Source: Pseudomonas sp. LB-090624 | GTDB taxonomy: Bacteria; Pseudomonadota; Gammaproteobacteria; Pseudomonadales; Pseudomonadaceae | Direction of reading: 5' to 3' | Assembly (NCBI RefSeq): GCF_003205205.1 | Contig: NZ_QJRL01000003.1 | Location: forward strand, 186,001 to 250,000 | DNA length: 64,000 bases | Shown: positions 46,717 through 55,470 of the stretch, one piece after another | Numbering within the stretch: position 1 is the first letter of the stretch | Layout of the letters: each line of letters opens with the position of its first letter | Program-made: the position numbers and the translations under genes | Notes under the pieces: model-generated | The model's input: the letters and a program-made list of their open reading frames with translations, nothing else | Database searches by the model: none | Told to the model about the DNA's origin: nothing

Positions 46717-47901
46717 CTAGCGGTACAGATCCTCGCGGGTCCATGGCAGATCATGGTGCCCATCGGCATACGGCTTCACAGCCAGAATCTGGTGCAGATT
46801 GATCCAGCCTTTCTGAAACGCATAAGCACACCCGGCCAGGTACAACCGCCAGATTCGCAGGGTTTTCTCGGGCACCAGCGCGGCCGCTTTGTGCAGCTGG
46901 TTCTCCAGGTTCTCACTCCAGTGATGCAGGGTCTTGGCGTAATGCAAGCGCAGGCTTTCCACGTCCACCACCTCCAGCCCCGCTTCGCAGATACTGGCGC
47001 TGATCATCGACAAATGCGGCAGCTCCCCGTGAGGAAACACGTAGCGGTCGATAAACTCGCCAGCACCCCGCCCGACCGGCCGGCCATCGACGTGCTTGGC
47101 GGTGATGCCGTGGTTCATCACCAGCCCGCCCTCCCTCACCGCCCCAAACAGCTTCTGGCAATACAGCGCCAAGTTGGCGTGCCCAACGTGCTCAAACATG
47201 CCCACGCTGACGACTTTGTCGAAGCGACCATCCTGGGGCAAGTCGCGGTAGTCCAGGATCTGCAGGTCGACCTTGTCGGCAAGGCCCTCTGCTTTGACGC
47301 GTTGGCGACCAAGCTTGAGCTGCTCTTTGCTCAGGGTGATGCCAAACACCTTGGCGCCATACTCACGGGCAGCGAAACGCGCCAGCCCACCCCAGCCACA
47401 GCCCACATCCAACAGGTAGTCGCCCGCATCCAGGCGTAGCTTGCGGCACAAGTGATCGAACTTGTCCTGCTGGCCTTGATCCAGGGTGTTGTCCGGTTCG
47501 CGGAAGTAGGCACACGAATAGGCCATGTCCTTGTCCAGCCACAGCTGGTAAAACTCGTTGGACACATCATAGTGATAGGAGATGGCTTCGGCGTCCGTGC
47601 TCTTGTCGTGAGACAGCCGTTGCGGTGGCGTTTCGTCCTCGTCCTTCAGCAATGCGTCACTCAGTTCATCGCATACGCGGATGGCCTCACCAATATCGCC
47701 TTCCAGCTCCAGCTTGCCTTCAACGAACGCAGTGCCCAGCTGGTCCATGCTTGGGTGAGTCAGCTGGCTGATCAGTTGCGGTTCCTTGACCAGGATCGTG
47801 ACCTGCGGGCTAGGCCCCAGATCGAACTGATTACCGTCCCAAAGTTTCAGCCGCAGCGGCAGATGCAAGCTCTGCAGTGCCGGTGGAAGTTGCGCAAGCA
47901 T
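46717..47901 (-). CDS. cfa: Cyclopropane-fatty-acyl-phospholipid synthase
   Basis: 394 residues from ATG 47901. Adds a methylene from S-adenosylmethionine across cis double bonds of membrane lipids, typically in stationary phase. SAM motif YLLDVGCGWGGLARFAARE; ISYHYDVSNEFYQLWLDKDMAYSCAYF and VVSVGMFEHVGHANLALYC are diagnostic. Length equals P. putida CfaB. Convergent with cls. Confidence 0.95.
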   Translation of the reverse strand: MLAQLPPALQSLHLPLRLKLWDGNQFDLGPSPQVTILVKEPQLISQLTHPSMDQLGTAFVEGKLELEGDIGEAIRVCDELSDALLKDEDETPPQRLSHDKSTDAEAISYHYDVSNEFYQLWLDKDMAYSCAYFREPDNTLDQGQQDKFDHLCRKLRLDAGDYLLDVGCGWGGLARFAAREYGAKVFGITLSKEQLKLGRQRVKAEGLADKVDLQILDYRDLPQDGRFDKVVSVGMFEHVGHANLALYCQKLFGAVREGGLVMNHGITAKHVDGRPVGRGAGEFIDRYVFPHGELPHLSMISASICEAGLEVVDVESLRLHYAKTLHHWSENLENQLHKAAALVPEKTLRIWRLYLAGCAYAFQKGWINLHQILAVKPYADGHHDLPWTREDLYR

Positions 47902-48109
47902 GAACGACCCTCCAAATCCGTATATGGCCACGACGCCTTATATTTCGAACGTTGCCGGATCAGAGTAGTTCATTCGTGGGATGTTTCCTCTAAACACGAC
48001 CATGGTCTAGAACCAACTGGTCTTATTCGCATATCAGATTGTATACAATTTCCGCATCTCAGCTTAACCTTGTGCCCCTCTCGCGCTTCTACATCCTGGA
48101 GTTGAACCC

Positions 48110-49510
48110 ATGAAATCCTATGACGTGGTGATCATCGGCGGTGGCCCTGGTGGCTACAATGCGGCCATCCGCGCTGGCCAGCTGGGCCTGAGCGTAGCCT
48201 GTGTGGAAGGCCGCTCGACCTTGGGCGGCACCTGCCTGAATGTCGGCTGCATGCCGTCCAAGGCACTGTTGCATGCTTCTGAATTGTACGAAGCGGCTGG
48301 CGGCGACGAATTCGCCCACCTCGGTATCGAAGTAAAGCCCACCCTCAACCTCGCCCAAATGATGAAACAAAAGGACGAGAGCGTGACCGGCCTGACCAAG
48401 GGCATCGAATATCTGTTTCGCAAGAACAAGGTCGACTGGATCAAGGGCTGGGGCCGCCTGGACGGTGTCGGCAAGGTCGTGGTCAAAGCTGAAGACGGTA
48501 GCGAGACAGCGCTGCAGGCCAAGGACATTGTCATTGCGACCGGCTCCGAGCCCACCCCGCTGCCAGGTGTGACCATCGACAACCAGCGCATCATTGACTC
48601 GACCGGCGCACTGTCCCTGCCACAAGTGCCCAAACACCTGGTCGTCATCGGCGCCGGCGTGATCGGCCTTGAACTGGGTTCGGTCTGGCGACGCCTGGGT
48701 AGCCAGGTTACGGTCATCGAATACCTCGACCGGATCTGCCCAGGCACCGACACCGAAACCGCCAAAACCCTGCAGAAGGCCCTGGCCAAGCAAGGCATGG
48801 CATTCAAGCTGGGCAGCAAAGTGACCCAAGCCACGGCCAGCGCCGATGGCGTGAGCCTGACACTGGAGCCTGCCGCTGGCGGTCCTGCAGAGTCACTGCA
48901 AGCCGACTACGTGCTGGTGGCTATCGGTCGCCGCCCCTACACCAAAGGCCTGAACCTTGAAAGCGTGGGCTTGGAAACCGACCAGCGCGGCATGCTCGGC
49001 AACCAGCACCATCGCACCTCTGCGCCGGGCGTGTGGGTGATTGGTGACGTCACATCCGGCCCGATGCTGGCGCACAAGGCCGAAGATGAAGCAGTAGCCT
49101 GCATCGAGCGCATCGCTGGCAAGCCCCACGAGGTCAACTACAACCTGATCCCTGGTGTGATTTACACACGCCCGGAGCTGGCTACCGTGGGCAAGACCGA
49201 AGAGCAGCTGAAAGCCGAAGGGCGTGCCTATAAGGTAGGCAAATTCCCCTTCACCGCCAACAGCCGCGCCAAGATCAACCATGAAACCGAAGGCTTCGCC
49301 AAAGTCATCGCTGATGCCGCAACCGATGAAGTGCTGGGTGTACACCTGGTGGGCCCAAGCGTCAGCGAAATGATTGGGGAGTTCTGCGTGGCCATGGAGT
49401 TCTCGGCCTCTGCAGAAGACATCGCCCTCACCTGCCACCCGCACCCGACCCGCTCCGAGGCGTTGCGCCAGGCAGCGATGAATGTGGATGGCATGGCCAT
49501 GCAAATCTGA
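48110..49510 (+). CDS. lpd: Dihydrolipoyl dehydrogenase (Lpd3-type)
   Basis: 466 residues. FAD-dependent re-oxidation of dihydrolipoamide in 2-oxoacid dehydrogenase or glycine cleavage complexes. FAD site VIIGGGPGGYNAAIRAGQLG, redox disulfide GGTCLNVGCMPSKALLH, NAD site VVIGAGVIGLELGSVW, and C-terminal His-Glu HPHPTRSEALRQA. No E1/E2 genes are adjacent; it matches the third Pseudomonas paralogue (lpd3) which stands alone. It is the last core gene before the insertion. Confidence 0.93.
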   Translation: MKSYDVVIIGGGPGGYNAAIRAGQLGLSVACVEGRSTLGGTCLNVGCMPSKALLHASELYEAAGGDEFAHLGIEVKPTLNLAQMMKQKDESVTGLTKGIEYLFRKNKVDWIKGWGRLDGVGKVVVKAEDGSETALQAKDIVIATGSEPTPLPGVTIDNQRIIDSTGALSLPQVPKHLVVIGAGVIGLELGSVWRRLGSQVTVIEYLDRICPGTDTETAKTLQKALAKQGMAFKLGSKVTQATASADGVSLTLEPAAGGPAESLQADYVLVAIGRRPYTKGLNLESVGLETDQRGMLGNQHHRTSAPGVWVIGDVTSGPMLAHKAEDEAVACIERIAGKPHEVNYNLIPGVIYTRPELATVGKTEEQLKAEGRAYKVGKFPFTANSRAKINHETEGFAKVIADAATDEVLGVHLVGPSVSEMIGEFCVAMEFSASAEDIALTCHPHPTRSEALRQAAMNVDGMAMQI

Positions 49511-49685
49511 TGGGGCACATTCGCAGCGTCAGGCTACTCTCTGTCGCACTTGGCGCTGCGGAACACTGCCCTCCAGCAGATCGCGCGCCGGCTGGCATGA
49601 ACGTGCTTGTCTCCGGGAAGTGGTGCTGAAGTCGAGGCCTTTGTCCCGGGTGGCGTTACCAATCAGGGTTTCGCGATCTGAAAGT
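49511..49685. other. Gene-free stretch between lpd and the glmS terminator
   Basis: 175 bp of ordinary composition. No credible gene, no repeat shared with the transposon ends. Probably the original intergenic region between lpd and glmS. Confidence 0.5.
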
Positions 49686-49714
49686 AAAATGCCCTCCGGA
49701 TGGAGGGCATTTTG
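49686..49714. terminator. Original glmS terminator, displaced by the insertion
   Basis: AAAATGCCCTCC-GGAT-GGAGGGCATTTT, a perfect 12-bp stem with A/T runs on both sides. In the uninserted arrangement it would directly follow the short glmS 3' tail. The insertion has used its ATTTT as target site, so glmS transcripts now run into the element. Confidence 0.75.
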
Positions 49715-49720
49715 GATTTA

Positions 49721-49850
49721 GAGAATTAAACCTGTCGCGATCGAGCTACGGATTCTGGGGCCTGTAGCCTCGTTTGAAGATAACGCAAAACTGTCGCCAT
49801 CTGCGAAAAGCTCGGCCCGGACAGTTGTCCTAGGGAATTAAAACTGTCGC
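49721..49850 (+). repeat. Left-end repeated sites of the attTn7 element
   Basis: Three sites in direct orientation pointing inward: 49721-49738 (GAGAATTAAACCTGTCGC), 49780-49797 (weaker, ATAACGCAAAACTGTCGC) and 49833-49850 (GGGAATTAAAACTGTCGC). Spaced by about 59 and 53 bp, as expected for widely spaced transposase sites at a Tn7 left end. Confidence 0.75.
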
Positions 49851-50096
49851 AGCCACGGACGACGAGGCTTTGGTGCCGGATTAGCAGCACCGGCGGCTTG
49901 TGAATGGTTTCGGATAAGAGCTTCGTTGGCGCATGAAGATCCTGGCCGAAAAGGCTGATCGCGTCCGCTTAAAAATACGCGGACACCATCGCCCTAAATG
50001 CTGGGGTTCGGAAGGTGAGTCCGCCAGACGCTTACCATTCACAGGGTAGGTGGACATCACTCTGTATGAAAGCTCGGGGATTGGCGTCACGAAATG
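49851..50096. other. Gene-free stretch between the left end and the cargo
   Basis: About 245 bp. It holds a small hairpin (GTCCGC/GCGGAC, 49963-49984) but no credible gene; the open frames overlap the terminator and end sites and have no ribosome site. Confidence 0.45.
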
Positions 50097-50097
50097 C

Positions 50098-50126
50098 AAA
50101 AAACCGCCACATAAGCGGCGGTTTTC
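50098..50126. terminator. Terminator of the patatin operon
   Basis: AAAACCGCC / GGCGGTTTT hairpin, 8-nt loop, with A6 and T4 runs; 25 bp beyond the stop of the 73-residue gene on the minus strand. Confidence 0.85.
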
Positions 50127-50150
50127 ATACACAGGAATGGCTATTGTCTA

Positions 50151-50372
50151 TCAGGCACCGAAGCCCGCACGTTCACGACCAGCCTGCTCCATCTTACGTT
50201 TTTTTGCGGCTCGCTCGGTATCCCGATCATTCAGGAATTCGCGTAGGTGGCTCTGGTGCTCTTCGCTCGCCAAAGCCGCGGCTTCAAATGTCGGGTCTAG
50301 CTCGTACTTATCTGAAGATTTTTCCTTCTTCGCGTAGACCGACTTACCACCAACGTAGAGGGTTATAGCCAT
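50151..50372 (-). CDS. Small cargo protein, unknown
   Basis: 73 residues from ATG 50372; an upstream extension would lie inside the patatin gene. The start overlaps the patatin stop by 10 bp, so the two are coupled. Begins MAITLYVGGKSVYAKKEKSSDKYELDP and ends in a strongly charged helix (HLREFLNDRDTERAAKKRKMEQAGRER). No known domain or membrane segment. Likely a regulatory or accessory partner of the patatin-like lipase; this is inferred from the coupling. Confidence 0.6.
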   Translation of the reverse strand: MAITLYVGGKSVYAKKEKSSDKYELDPTFEAAALASEEHQSHLREFLNDRDTERAAKKRKMEQAGRERAGFGA

Positions 50373-52114
50373 GAATTTGATCCTTGCAGGATGAAATCGA
50401 GATCTCTCTGCCTTAAATATTCGACTGCCGATTCCTGGATGCGTTCTAGGCATTCCAGAATGTCATCGTAAGCGTGCTCAAGCGTGTCATCGAGCGGCAT
50501 GGTTCCGTCAATGATTATAACGATTGGCCGAATTTTAGCCATCTCCCCATGAACCTTGTCGAGGAACGGCGCTTTAGGCCGAGGCGTGAGCACCTTTGCG
50601 ATAGGGAATCCTACGCGAGGTGTCAGCCGAAAGCACATGAACCATTTGACAGGTTCCCACATCCTTTCCAACGCGTGTAGGGCGATGTTTTCGCTCCAAG
50701 GAAGCGTTGCCGCAACCGCGCCCTCAGCCCAAGCAATACCTGCCGCGGATCCACTCAAAGGGAGGGTGATCTTGCTATCAGAATGCTGATCTGAAAAACC
50801 GGACCCAGATACAAGAGACAAGCTGTTCATCGCCCCTGACCGTTGGGCACCGATTGCTACGCGGATAGTGTGGTCCTCAAGTGACTCGGTGTACCAACGG
50901 CCCCGATATTCAGCCAGCTTAGCCATGACACCAGCATGCAGAACCTCAGTCGCATCGTCGATCAAAGCCGGATACGTGGTGAGCTCTTTTTTCAACTGAT
51001 GGGTCACTTGGTGCCGAGATCTCCGAACCTCTTCATAAATTTTGTCTATTGGCGCATCAAACTCCAAAAGGTTCAAACGACACCTAAGCGGAATCTTGAT
51101 TATCCGGCCGACAGCTCGTGTGTGAATCTCTCCGGTGCCTGAAACAATGGCATTGATGATTGAGCCTAGCCAATGCTTGGCTTTTTGGGGCCCGGGGACT
51201 ACTTCAGGGCTGATCCCCAATGCAATGGTCGTCGTGCCAGGATAGATAAGCCGTTCCTCATCAAAGGGCCATGCCGGAAGGTTGGACATCAGCCCACCGT
51301 CGAAAAAACGCCCTGAGACGTAGCGATCGAGGTTTTCAGTGCTGCGACGAAATTTCAGTGCCCACGGACGGAAAATGACTGGAAGACAAATCGAGGCGGC
51401 AACGGCGTCAGCCACCGGTGTATCTGGAGTGCGCTCAAAGCAGAACAGCTCCAAGCACTCTCCCAAAATATTTGTCGAGATGATTTTGAGAGGCAGTCCG
51501 TTGTGGTCCTGGAGGTCCCGGAAGGTGATGTTCTCCTTCTCGACCCCTAGCTTAACTCGAATCGCACCATCGATCAGACGACGAACCGCTTCAACCGTTG
51601 AAATTCCTTGGGATACCCAACGAACGGCCCAGCACATCACCAGCACACCGATGGATGAAAAAATTGCGACTATCTGAGCAATTGTCGGACATGTCGCTAG
51701 TAGCCCGAAAAAGGAAACTAAGGCGATAAGCGGCCACGGGGCGTCGGGTAGGCGCTTGGCGTAAGGGGCGATTTTTTTAAGGTAGTAGCCTTTGACTTCC
51801 CGAAGACGATCGGGAACAGCTCGCCCAATCGTCAGAATTCGCCAAGCCTTTTTAGTAAAAATGTCCGTTGCTCGGTTTATACCGAAACGAGGCGTAATGG
51901 ACTGGAAAAGATGAGTTTCGTTTTCTGGATCAACTAGCTCATCGCCAGTGTAACCGGCGGCGATGAGCGCAGCGATCATAGATCCAGCCGAGGTACCGGC
52001 AACGCCCTTGATATCTAGGTTGAGGTCATTGATAGCGAGCAACGCGCCAGCATGAACTACCCCCTTCGCTCCGCCGCCTTGAAAAGCGAGAAAAACGGGA
52101 TACCTACTTTCCAT
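50363..52114 (-). CDS. Patatin-like phospholipase with membrane segments and GAF-like C-terminus
   Basis: 583 residues. The Ser-Asp dyad hydrolase fold is complete: oxyanion loop FQGGGAKG (11-18), nucleophile GTSAG with Ser42 (40-44) and Asp272 in FFDGGLMSN. Unusually, two hydrophobic helices are inserted at about 128-165 (WPLIALVSFFGLLATCPTIAQIVAIFSSIGVLVM), so it is probably held at the membrane. Residues about 415-570 look like a GAF-type sensor (KITLPLSGSAAGIAWAEGAV). Acyl-ester hydrolysis of phospholipids is the expected reaction. First gene of the minus-strand cargo operon, divergent from the kinase gene. Likely effector; target unknown. Confidence 0.82.
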   Translation of the reverse strand: MESRYPVFLAFQGGGAKGVVHAGALLAINDLNLDIKGVAGTSAGSMIAALIAAGYTGDELVDPENETHLFQSITPRFGINRATDIFTKKAWRILTIGRAVPDRLREVKGYYLKKIAPYAKRLPDAPWPLIALVSFFGLLATCPTIAQIVAIFSSIGVLVMCWAVRWVSQGISTVEAVRRLIDGAIRVKLGVEKENITFRDLQDHNGLPLKIISTNILGECLELFCFERTPDTPVADAVAASICLPVIFRPWALKFRRSTENLDRYVSGRFFDGGLMSNLPAWPFDEERLIYPGTTTIALGISPEVVPGPQKAKHWLGSIINAIVSGTGEIHTRAVGRIIKIPLRCRLNLLEFDAPIDKIYEEVRRSRHQVTHQLKKELTTYPALIDDATEVLHAGVMAKLAEYRGRWYTESLEDHTIRVAIGAQRSGAMNSLSLVSGSGFSDQHSDSKITLPLSGSAAGIAWAEGAVAATLPWSENIALHALERMWEPVKWFMCFRLTPRVGFPIAKVLTPRPKAPFLDKVHGEMAKIRPIVIIIDGTMPLDDTLEHAYDDILECLERIQESAVEYLRQRDLDFILQGSNSWL

Positions 52115-52353
52115 AGCTTCAACCCTGGGTCATTCCAATTAAGAACCGTGCTCAAGACGACGTACGCGCCCCTACCAGGACACTGGCGTTGCCACGGCTT
52201 TAGGTGATGATGCAGCTTTCTGAAGGGGCAAAAGTGTATTCCATGTGCTGGCGATCTGCTATAGATTCACAGGTCCCACCGGTCGCCTGCCCGAGCTCAT
52301 GAAGCTTTAGCGCGGTAGCTGCCTGCCCCCCAAAATCTGTCTGTGGTGGAAAT
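52115..52353. promoter_or_regulatory. Divergent promoter region of the cargo operons
   Basis: 239 bp between the patatin and kinase starts. Both operons must be driven from here. No convincing operator was recognised. A minus-strand frame spilling into the kinase gene is not supported. Confidence 0.45.
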
Positions 52354-53481
52354 ATGCAAAATCCCGAAGTGCTCGATACGCCCGCTACCCGCCTCACAGG
52401 TATGGAGCTAGCAGACGGATGGTTTGTGGAAGAGCTGCTTGCCTGTGGAAGAGCCAGCTCAGACAGCTCCGGGGGCACCTACTCCGTTTCATATCGTGTT
52501 CGGAAAGGAAACTCAGTGGCTTTTCTCAAAGCCCTTGATCTAGACAGTGTCATCAAGGATGAAGGGGACGACGACTTCATAGGCAGCATCAATCGTGCTA
52601 CCCAAGCATTCGGTGACGAAAAAACCCTTAACGAGCTTTGCGCGAAGAGCCGGATGCGCCAGGTAGTCACAATTCTCGGACACGGAGATGTGAAGGTTGA
52701 TAAAAAACCGGAAGACCACATGCCTCGCGTGGCATATCTCATACTTGAGCTCGCCGACGGCGGAGATGTTCGGAACCACGTCGCTCGAATCTCAAACGAC
52801 GACTACGCAAAAAAATTTAGCTATTTGAAAGATGTGGTTTTAGGTATTGGGCAGCTTCACAGTGAAGGTATCAGCCACCAAGACCTAAAGCCTTCGAACG
52901 TGATGGTATTCTTCCTCGCAGGAGCCAAAATTGGCGACTTGGGACGCGCTGCGGTACAAGGATATGGAAAAAGTGCGTTCGAGCAATGCATTGTTGCTGG
53001 CGATTTTAGCTACGCCCCCCCTGAGCAACTGTACGGCCATATTCCAACTGAATGGATTGACCGTAGACAACGGGCAGATATCTACCAGTTAGGCTCACTT
53101 GTGGCATTCCTTCTGTTTGGAGTAACGGTAAACAATATAATTAAAGAGCTACTGCCACCCGTTGTGGGGCCAAAGCACTGGTTTCCAGAGGAAGGGGGAG
53201 AGAGCAGCTACAATCAAGCGCTGCCTTATTTGGAATCAGCTTTTTTTGAAGGTTTGCAGAAATACAAGACCGCACTTCCCACTTGGGCAGCCGAAAAGGT
53301 AGTCAGCCTGATAACTCAATGTTCGCACCCTGACTACTCGAAACGCGGTGCAAAGCAGATCCTTGGCAAAGGGGATCAATTGGGATTAGGCCTAAATCGC
53401 TTTGTGAGCGCGTTGGAAAATTTGCGAACTGAGGCAAAAAAACAAGCCATTCTTCAAGCAAAAAGGCAGGAAAAAGTATGA
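52354..53481 (+). CDS. Serine/threonine protein kinase
   Basis: 375 residues, no membrane segment. All catalytic kinase motifs are present: Lys59 (AFLKAL), Glu89 of helix C, the catalytic loop SHQDLKPSNVM (His175, Asp177, Lys179, Asn182), IGDLGRA (Asp195; DLG for DFG), FSYAPPEQ (APE) and ADIYQLGSLV (Asp242). The Gly-rich loop (CGRASSDSSGGTYSV) is weak but plausible. A C-terminal helical tail is rich in Lys and Gln. Its stop overlaps the ATG of the TPR gene (ATGA). Active-kinase look suggests real phosphorylation, perhaps of the TPR protein or the lipase; substrate is inferred. Confidence 0.88.
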   Translation: MQNPEVLDTPATRLTGMELADGWFVEELLACGRASSDSSGGTYSVSYRVRKGNSVAFLKALDLDSVIKDEGDDDFIGSINRATQAFGDEKTLNELCAKSRMRQVVTILGHGDVKVDKKPEDHMPRVAYLILELADGGDVRNHVARISNDDYAKKFSYLKDVVLGIGQLHSEGISHQDLKPSNVMVFFLAGAKIGDLGRAAVQGYGKSAFEQCIVAGDFSYAPPEQLYGHIPTEWIDRRQRADIYQLGSLVAFLLFGVTVNNIIKELLPPVVGPKHWFPEEGGESSYNQALPYLESAFFEGLQKYKTALPTWAAEKVVSLITQCSHPDYSKRGAKQILGKGDQLGLGLNRFVSALENLRTEAKKQAILQAKRQEKV

Positions 53482-55118
53482 GCTTTAGCAAGGAAGAGTC
53501 TGACAGGAAAGTCATACCGCTCTGGGACTCCTCGAAGCTAGCCTCATCACTGGCAGAGAACTCAGCCATCCGGTCTACTAATCACCAAACGACGGACGTT
53601 TCGGAGTCTGAAAGACTGATGGAGGAGTTCTCCAGGTCATCAGCCGTGGGTACAGCGATCGAACTTTTGAACTCAGCCAAGCTTGAAAATAACCGTAAGG
53701 GGGAGCTTCTTGCATCTCGCCGAATTATTGAAGACGGATGCTTGCCTGCTTCGGTGATTTCTATGGCGCGAATCACCCTGGAAGAAGAACAGGCCCCCTT
53801 GGAGGCGACGGATCCGAAGGACCGTATTAAAGCGATTCGAAAAAGTCTTATTGATAGTCCGAAAAATACATTGGCGTGGGTAGACTTGGCGCGCGAATAT
53901 ATTTCCTTAGGCCAAGGCGAGCCGGCCGAGCGGGCTATGATAGTTGCCCTAGGACTAGCCCCAAACCATCGATGGGTCTCACGAGTTGCATCAAGGCTAT
54001 ACATCCATCTTGGAGACATCGAGCGCTCACATTATTTGTTAGCTAGGCATCCTGCGATTAAGACCGATCCTTGGATTGCATCGGCCGAATTAGCTGTCTC
54101 TCAAATGATCGGGAAAGTCAGCAAAAATCTTACGTCTGCTCGCCGAATTCATGAACTTGGGTTACACCCTAGGCATACCACCGAGCTCGCGAGTTCATTG
54201 GGCACGCTTGAAATTGAAAGTGGCGCGATAAAGCGCGCCAAGAAGTATATTCGTGATTCGCTTGTGCACGCCAATCGAAACACTCTAGCCCAGGCATTAT
54301 GGGCTGAGCAACGCCATGACATAAAATCCGATCATCACTCGCAAGTTAAAAGTTTAGAGATTGCTTATGAAGCGAAAGCGAGAGAGAGCTATATTCAAGG
54401 TGAAGCCGAACCGGCTATTGCACATGCATTAGACTGGTTCGCCGCCGAACCCTTTTCCAGCAAACCACCAGTATTGGCTAGCTACATCGCGTCACTGGAT
54501 GACCAATATGAGCTAATTATAGATATAACGAAGAAGGGGCTGATAGCGAACCCAAACAACTCTATACTGAAGCTGAATCGTGCGTATGCAGAGCTGGCAA
54601 TGATTACGCCACTCCACCCATCAGAACAAGATAGGGAAAAACTTCCGACATGGATAACTCTATTCACGGAAGAGCTAAAAGAAGGTGGCTCACATCACGC
54701 GCAAGCGCTAGCTAACTTCGGCATACTTTGCTATCGAATGGGAATGCTAGAAGAGGGAAGGAAATATTACGAGGCAGCTGAAAGAGTATGCCAAGCTGAA
54801 AGCTATCGAGATCCCGTTCTATGCACTATTTATCACGCGCGCGAAGCACTTTTGGCAAAAGCCGAATGGGCTACAACGATACTGGAACGTGCACGTGCGA
54901 TCACTCAAAAAACAGCTGACGTTGGGAAACTTGAGGGCTCTGGCAGCTTGGAAAAAGTCAATCAACTTCACGCTAGCCCGGATCATTATAGAGCTATATT
55001 CAAGATACCTGATACCTCAACTACTAAGCCAACTAAAAATCCCGGCCATTTGGAGTTTGCCGACTCAATACTATCTGGATTGAGTTTTCACCTTCCAGGG
55101 GACTTCAAGCTCCGTTAA
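53478..55118 (+). CDS. TPR-like repeat protein coupled to the kinase
   Basis: 546 residues, start overlapping the kinase stop by 4 bp. Mostly helical with TPR-type pairs, for example around residues 115-185 (NTLAWVDLAREYISLGQGEPAERAMIVALGLAPNHRWVSRVASRLYIHLGDIERSHYLLARHP) and again near 405-450 (ALANFGILCYRMGMLEEGRKYYEAAERV). The N-terminal 50 residues are Ser/Thr-rich and could be phosphorylated by the kinase. No enzyme motif seen. Likely adaptor or sensor of the module. Confidence 0.75.
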   Translation: MSFSKEESDRKVIPLWDSSKLASSLAENSAIRSTNHQTTDVSESERLMEEFSRSSAVGTAIELLNSAKLENNRKGELLASRRIIEDGCLPASVISMARITLEEEQAPLEATDPKDRIKAIRKSLIDSPKNTLAWVDLAREYISLGQGEPAERAMIVALGLAPNHRWVSRVASRLYIHLGDIERSHYLLARHPAIKTDPWIASAELAVSQMIGKVSKNLTSARRIHELGLHPRHTTELASSLGTLEIESGAIKRAKKYIRDSLVHANRNTLAQALWAEQRHDIKSDHHSQVKSLEIAYEAKARESYIQGEAEPAIAHALDWFAAEPFSSKPPVLASYIASLDDQYELIIDITKKGLIANPNNSILKLNRAYAELAMITPLHPSEQDREKLPTWITLFTEELKEGGSHHAQALANFGILCYRMGMLEEGRKYYEAAERVCQAESYRDPVLCTIYHAREALLAKAEWATTILERARAITQKTADVGKLEGSGSLEKVNQLHASPDHYRAIFKIPDTSTTKPTKNPGHLEFADSILSGLSFHLPGDFKLR

Positions 55119-55186
55119 AAGCGGCGGTATAGAACACTCGAACAACCCCGCAGGAACGAGCTTCTTCACTGTGGGGCAGTGACAGG

Positions 55187-55399
55187 TCAATACTTTAATG
55201 ATATATAAACGATTTCATGTCCATCAAGCACTCGTTTGATTGGAGTAATCTCCCCCTCAGAAAGCCAGCGTAACCTGTCTACCCTCCAATCCATAAAATT
55301 CACGAGCAAATTGCGGTCAACATATGAGCGCAGAGATTCATCAGGTTGGATACGCAACAGCATTGATGGGTTGGCCCTCAGCGACTGATGCCGCGTCAT
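55187..55399 (-). pseudogene. Possible TniQ/TnsD N-terminal relic
   Basis: 70 residues, minus strand, near the right end. The segment MLLRIQPDESLRSYVDRNLLV resembles the N-terminal signature of TniQ/TnsD target-selection proteins (P-x-ESL-x-S-Y-x-x-R). The frame stops after only 70 codons, whereas TniQ proteins have hundreds, and no zinc-finger or DNA-binding part remains. If right, it is what is left of the transposition genes; it could instead be a chance frame. Confidence 0.4.
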
Positions 55400-55446
55400 C
55401 GTTCAAAGGTTGCGGTTGAGCATCCAACGCCAGATATCAGGTGTAA

Positions 55447-55470
55447 AAAAGGCACCCAAAGGTGCCTTTT
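55447..55470. terminator. Hairpin terminator near the right end
   Basis: AAAAGGCACC-CAAA-GGTGCCTTTT, flanked by A and T runs, so it could stop transcription both ways, shielding the cargo from glmS read-through. Confidence 0.75.

Noticed and set aside
49881-50132. 83-codon minus frame in the left part of the island
   Set aside because: Starts inside the terminator of the patatin operon and has no plausible ribosome site.
52200-52478. 92-codon minus-strand frame at the kinase start
   Set aside because: Overlaps the kinase coding start and the promoter region; low-complexity Ser-rich product.
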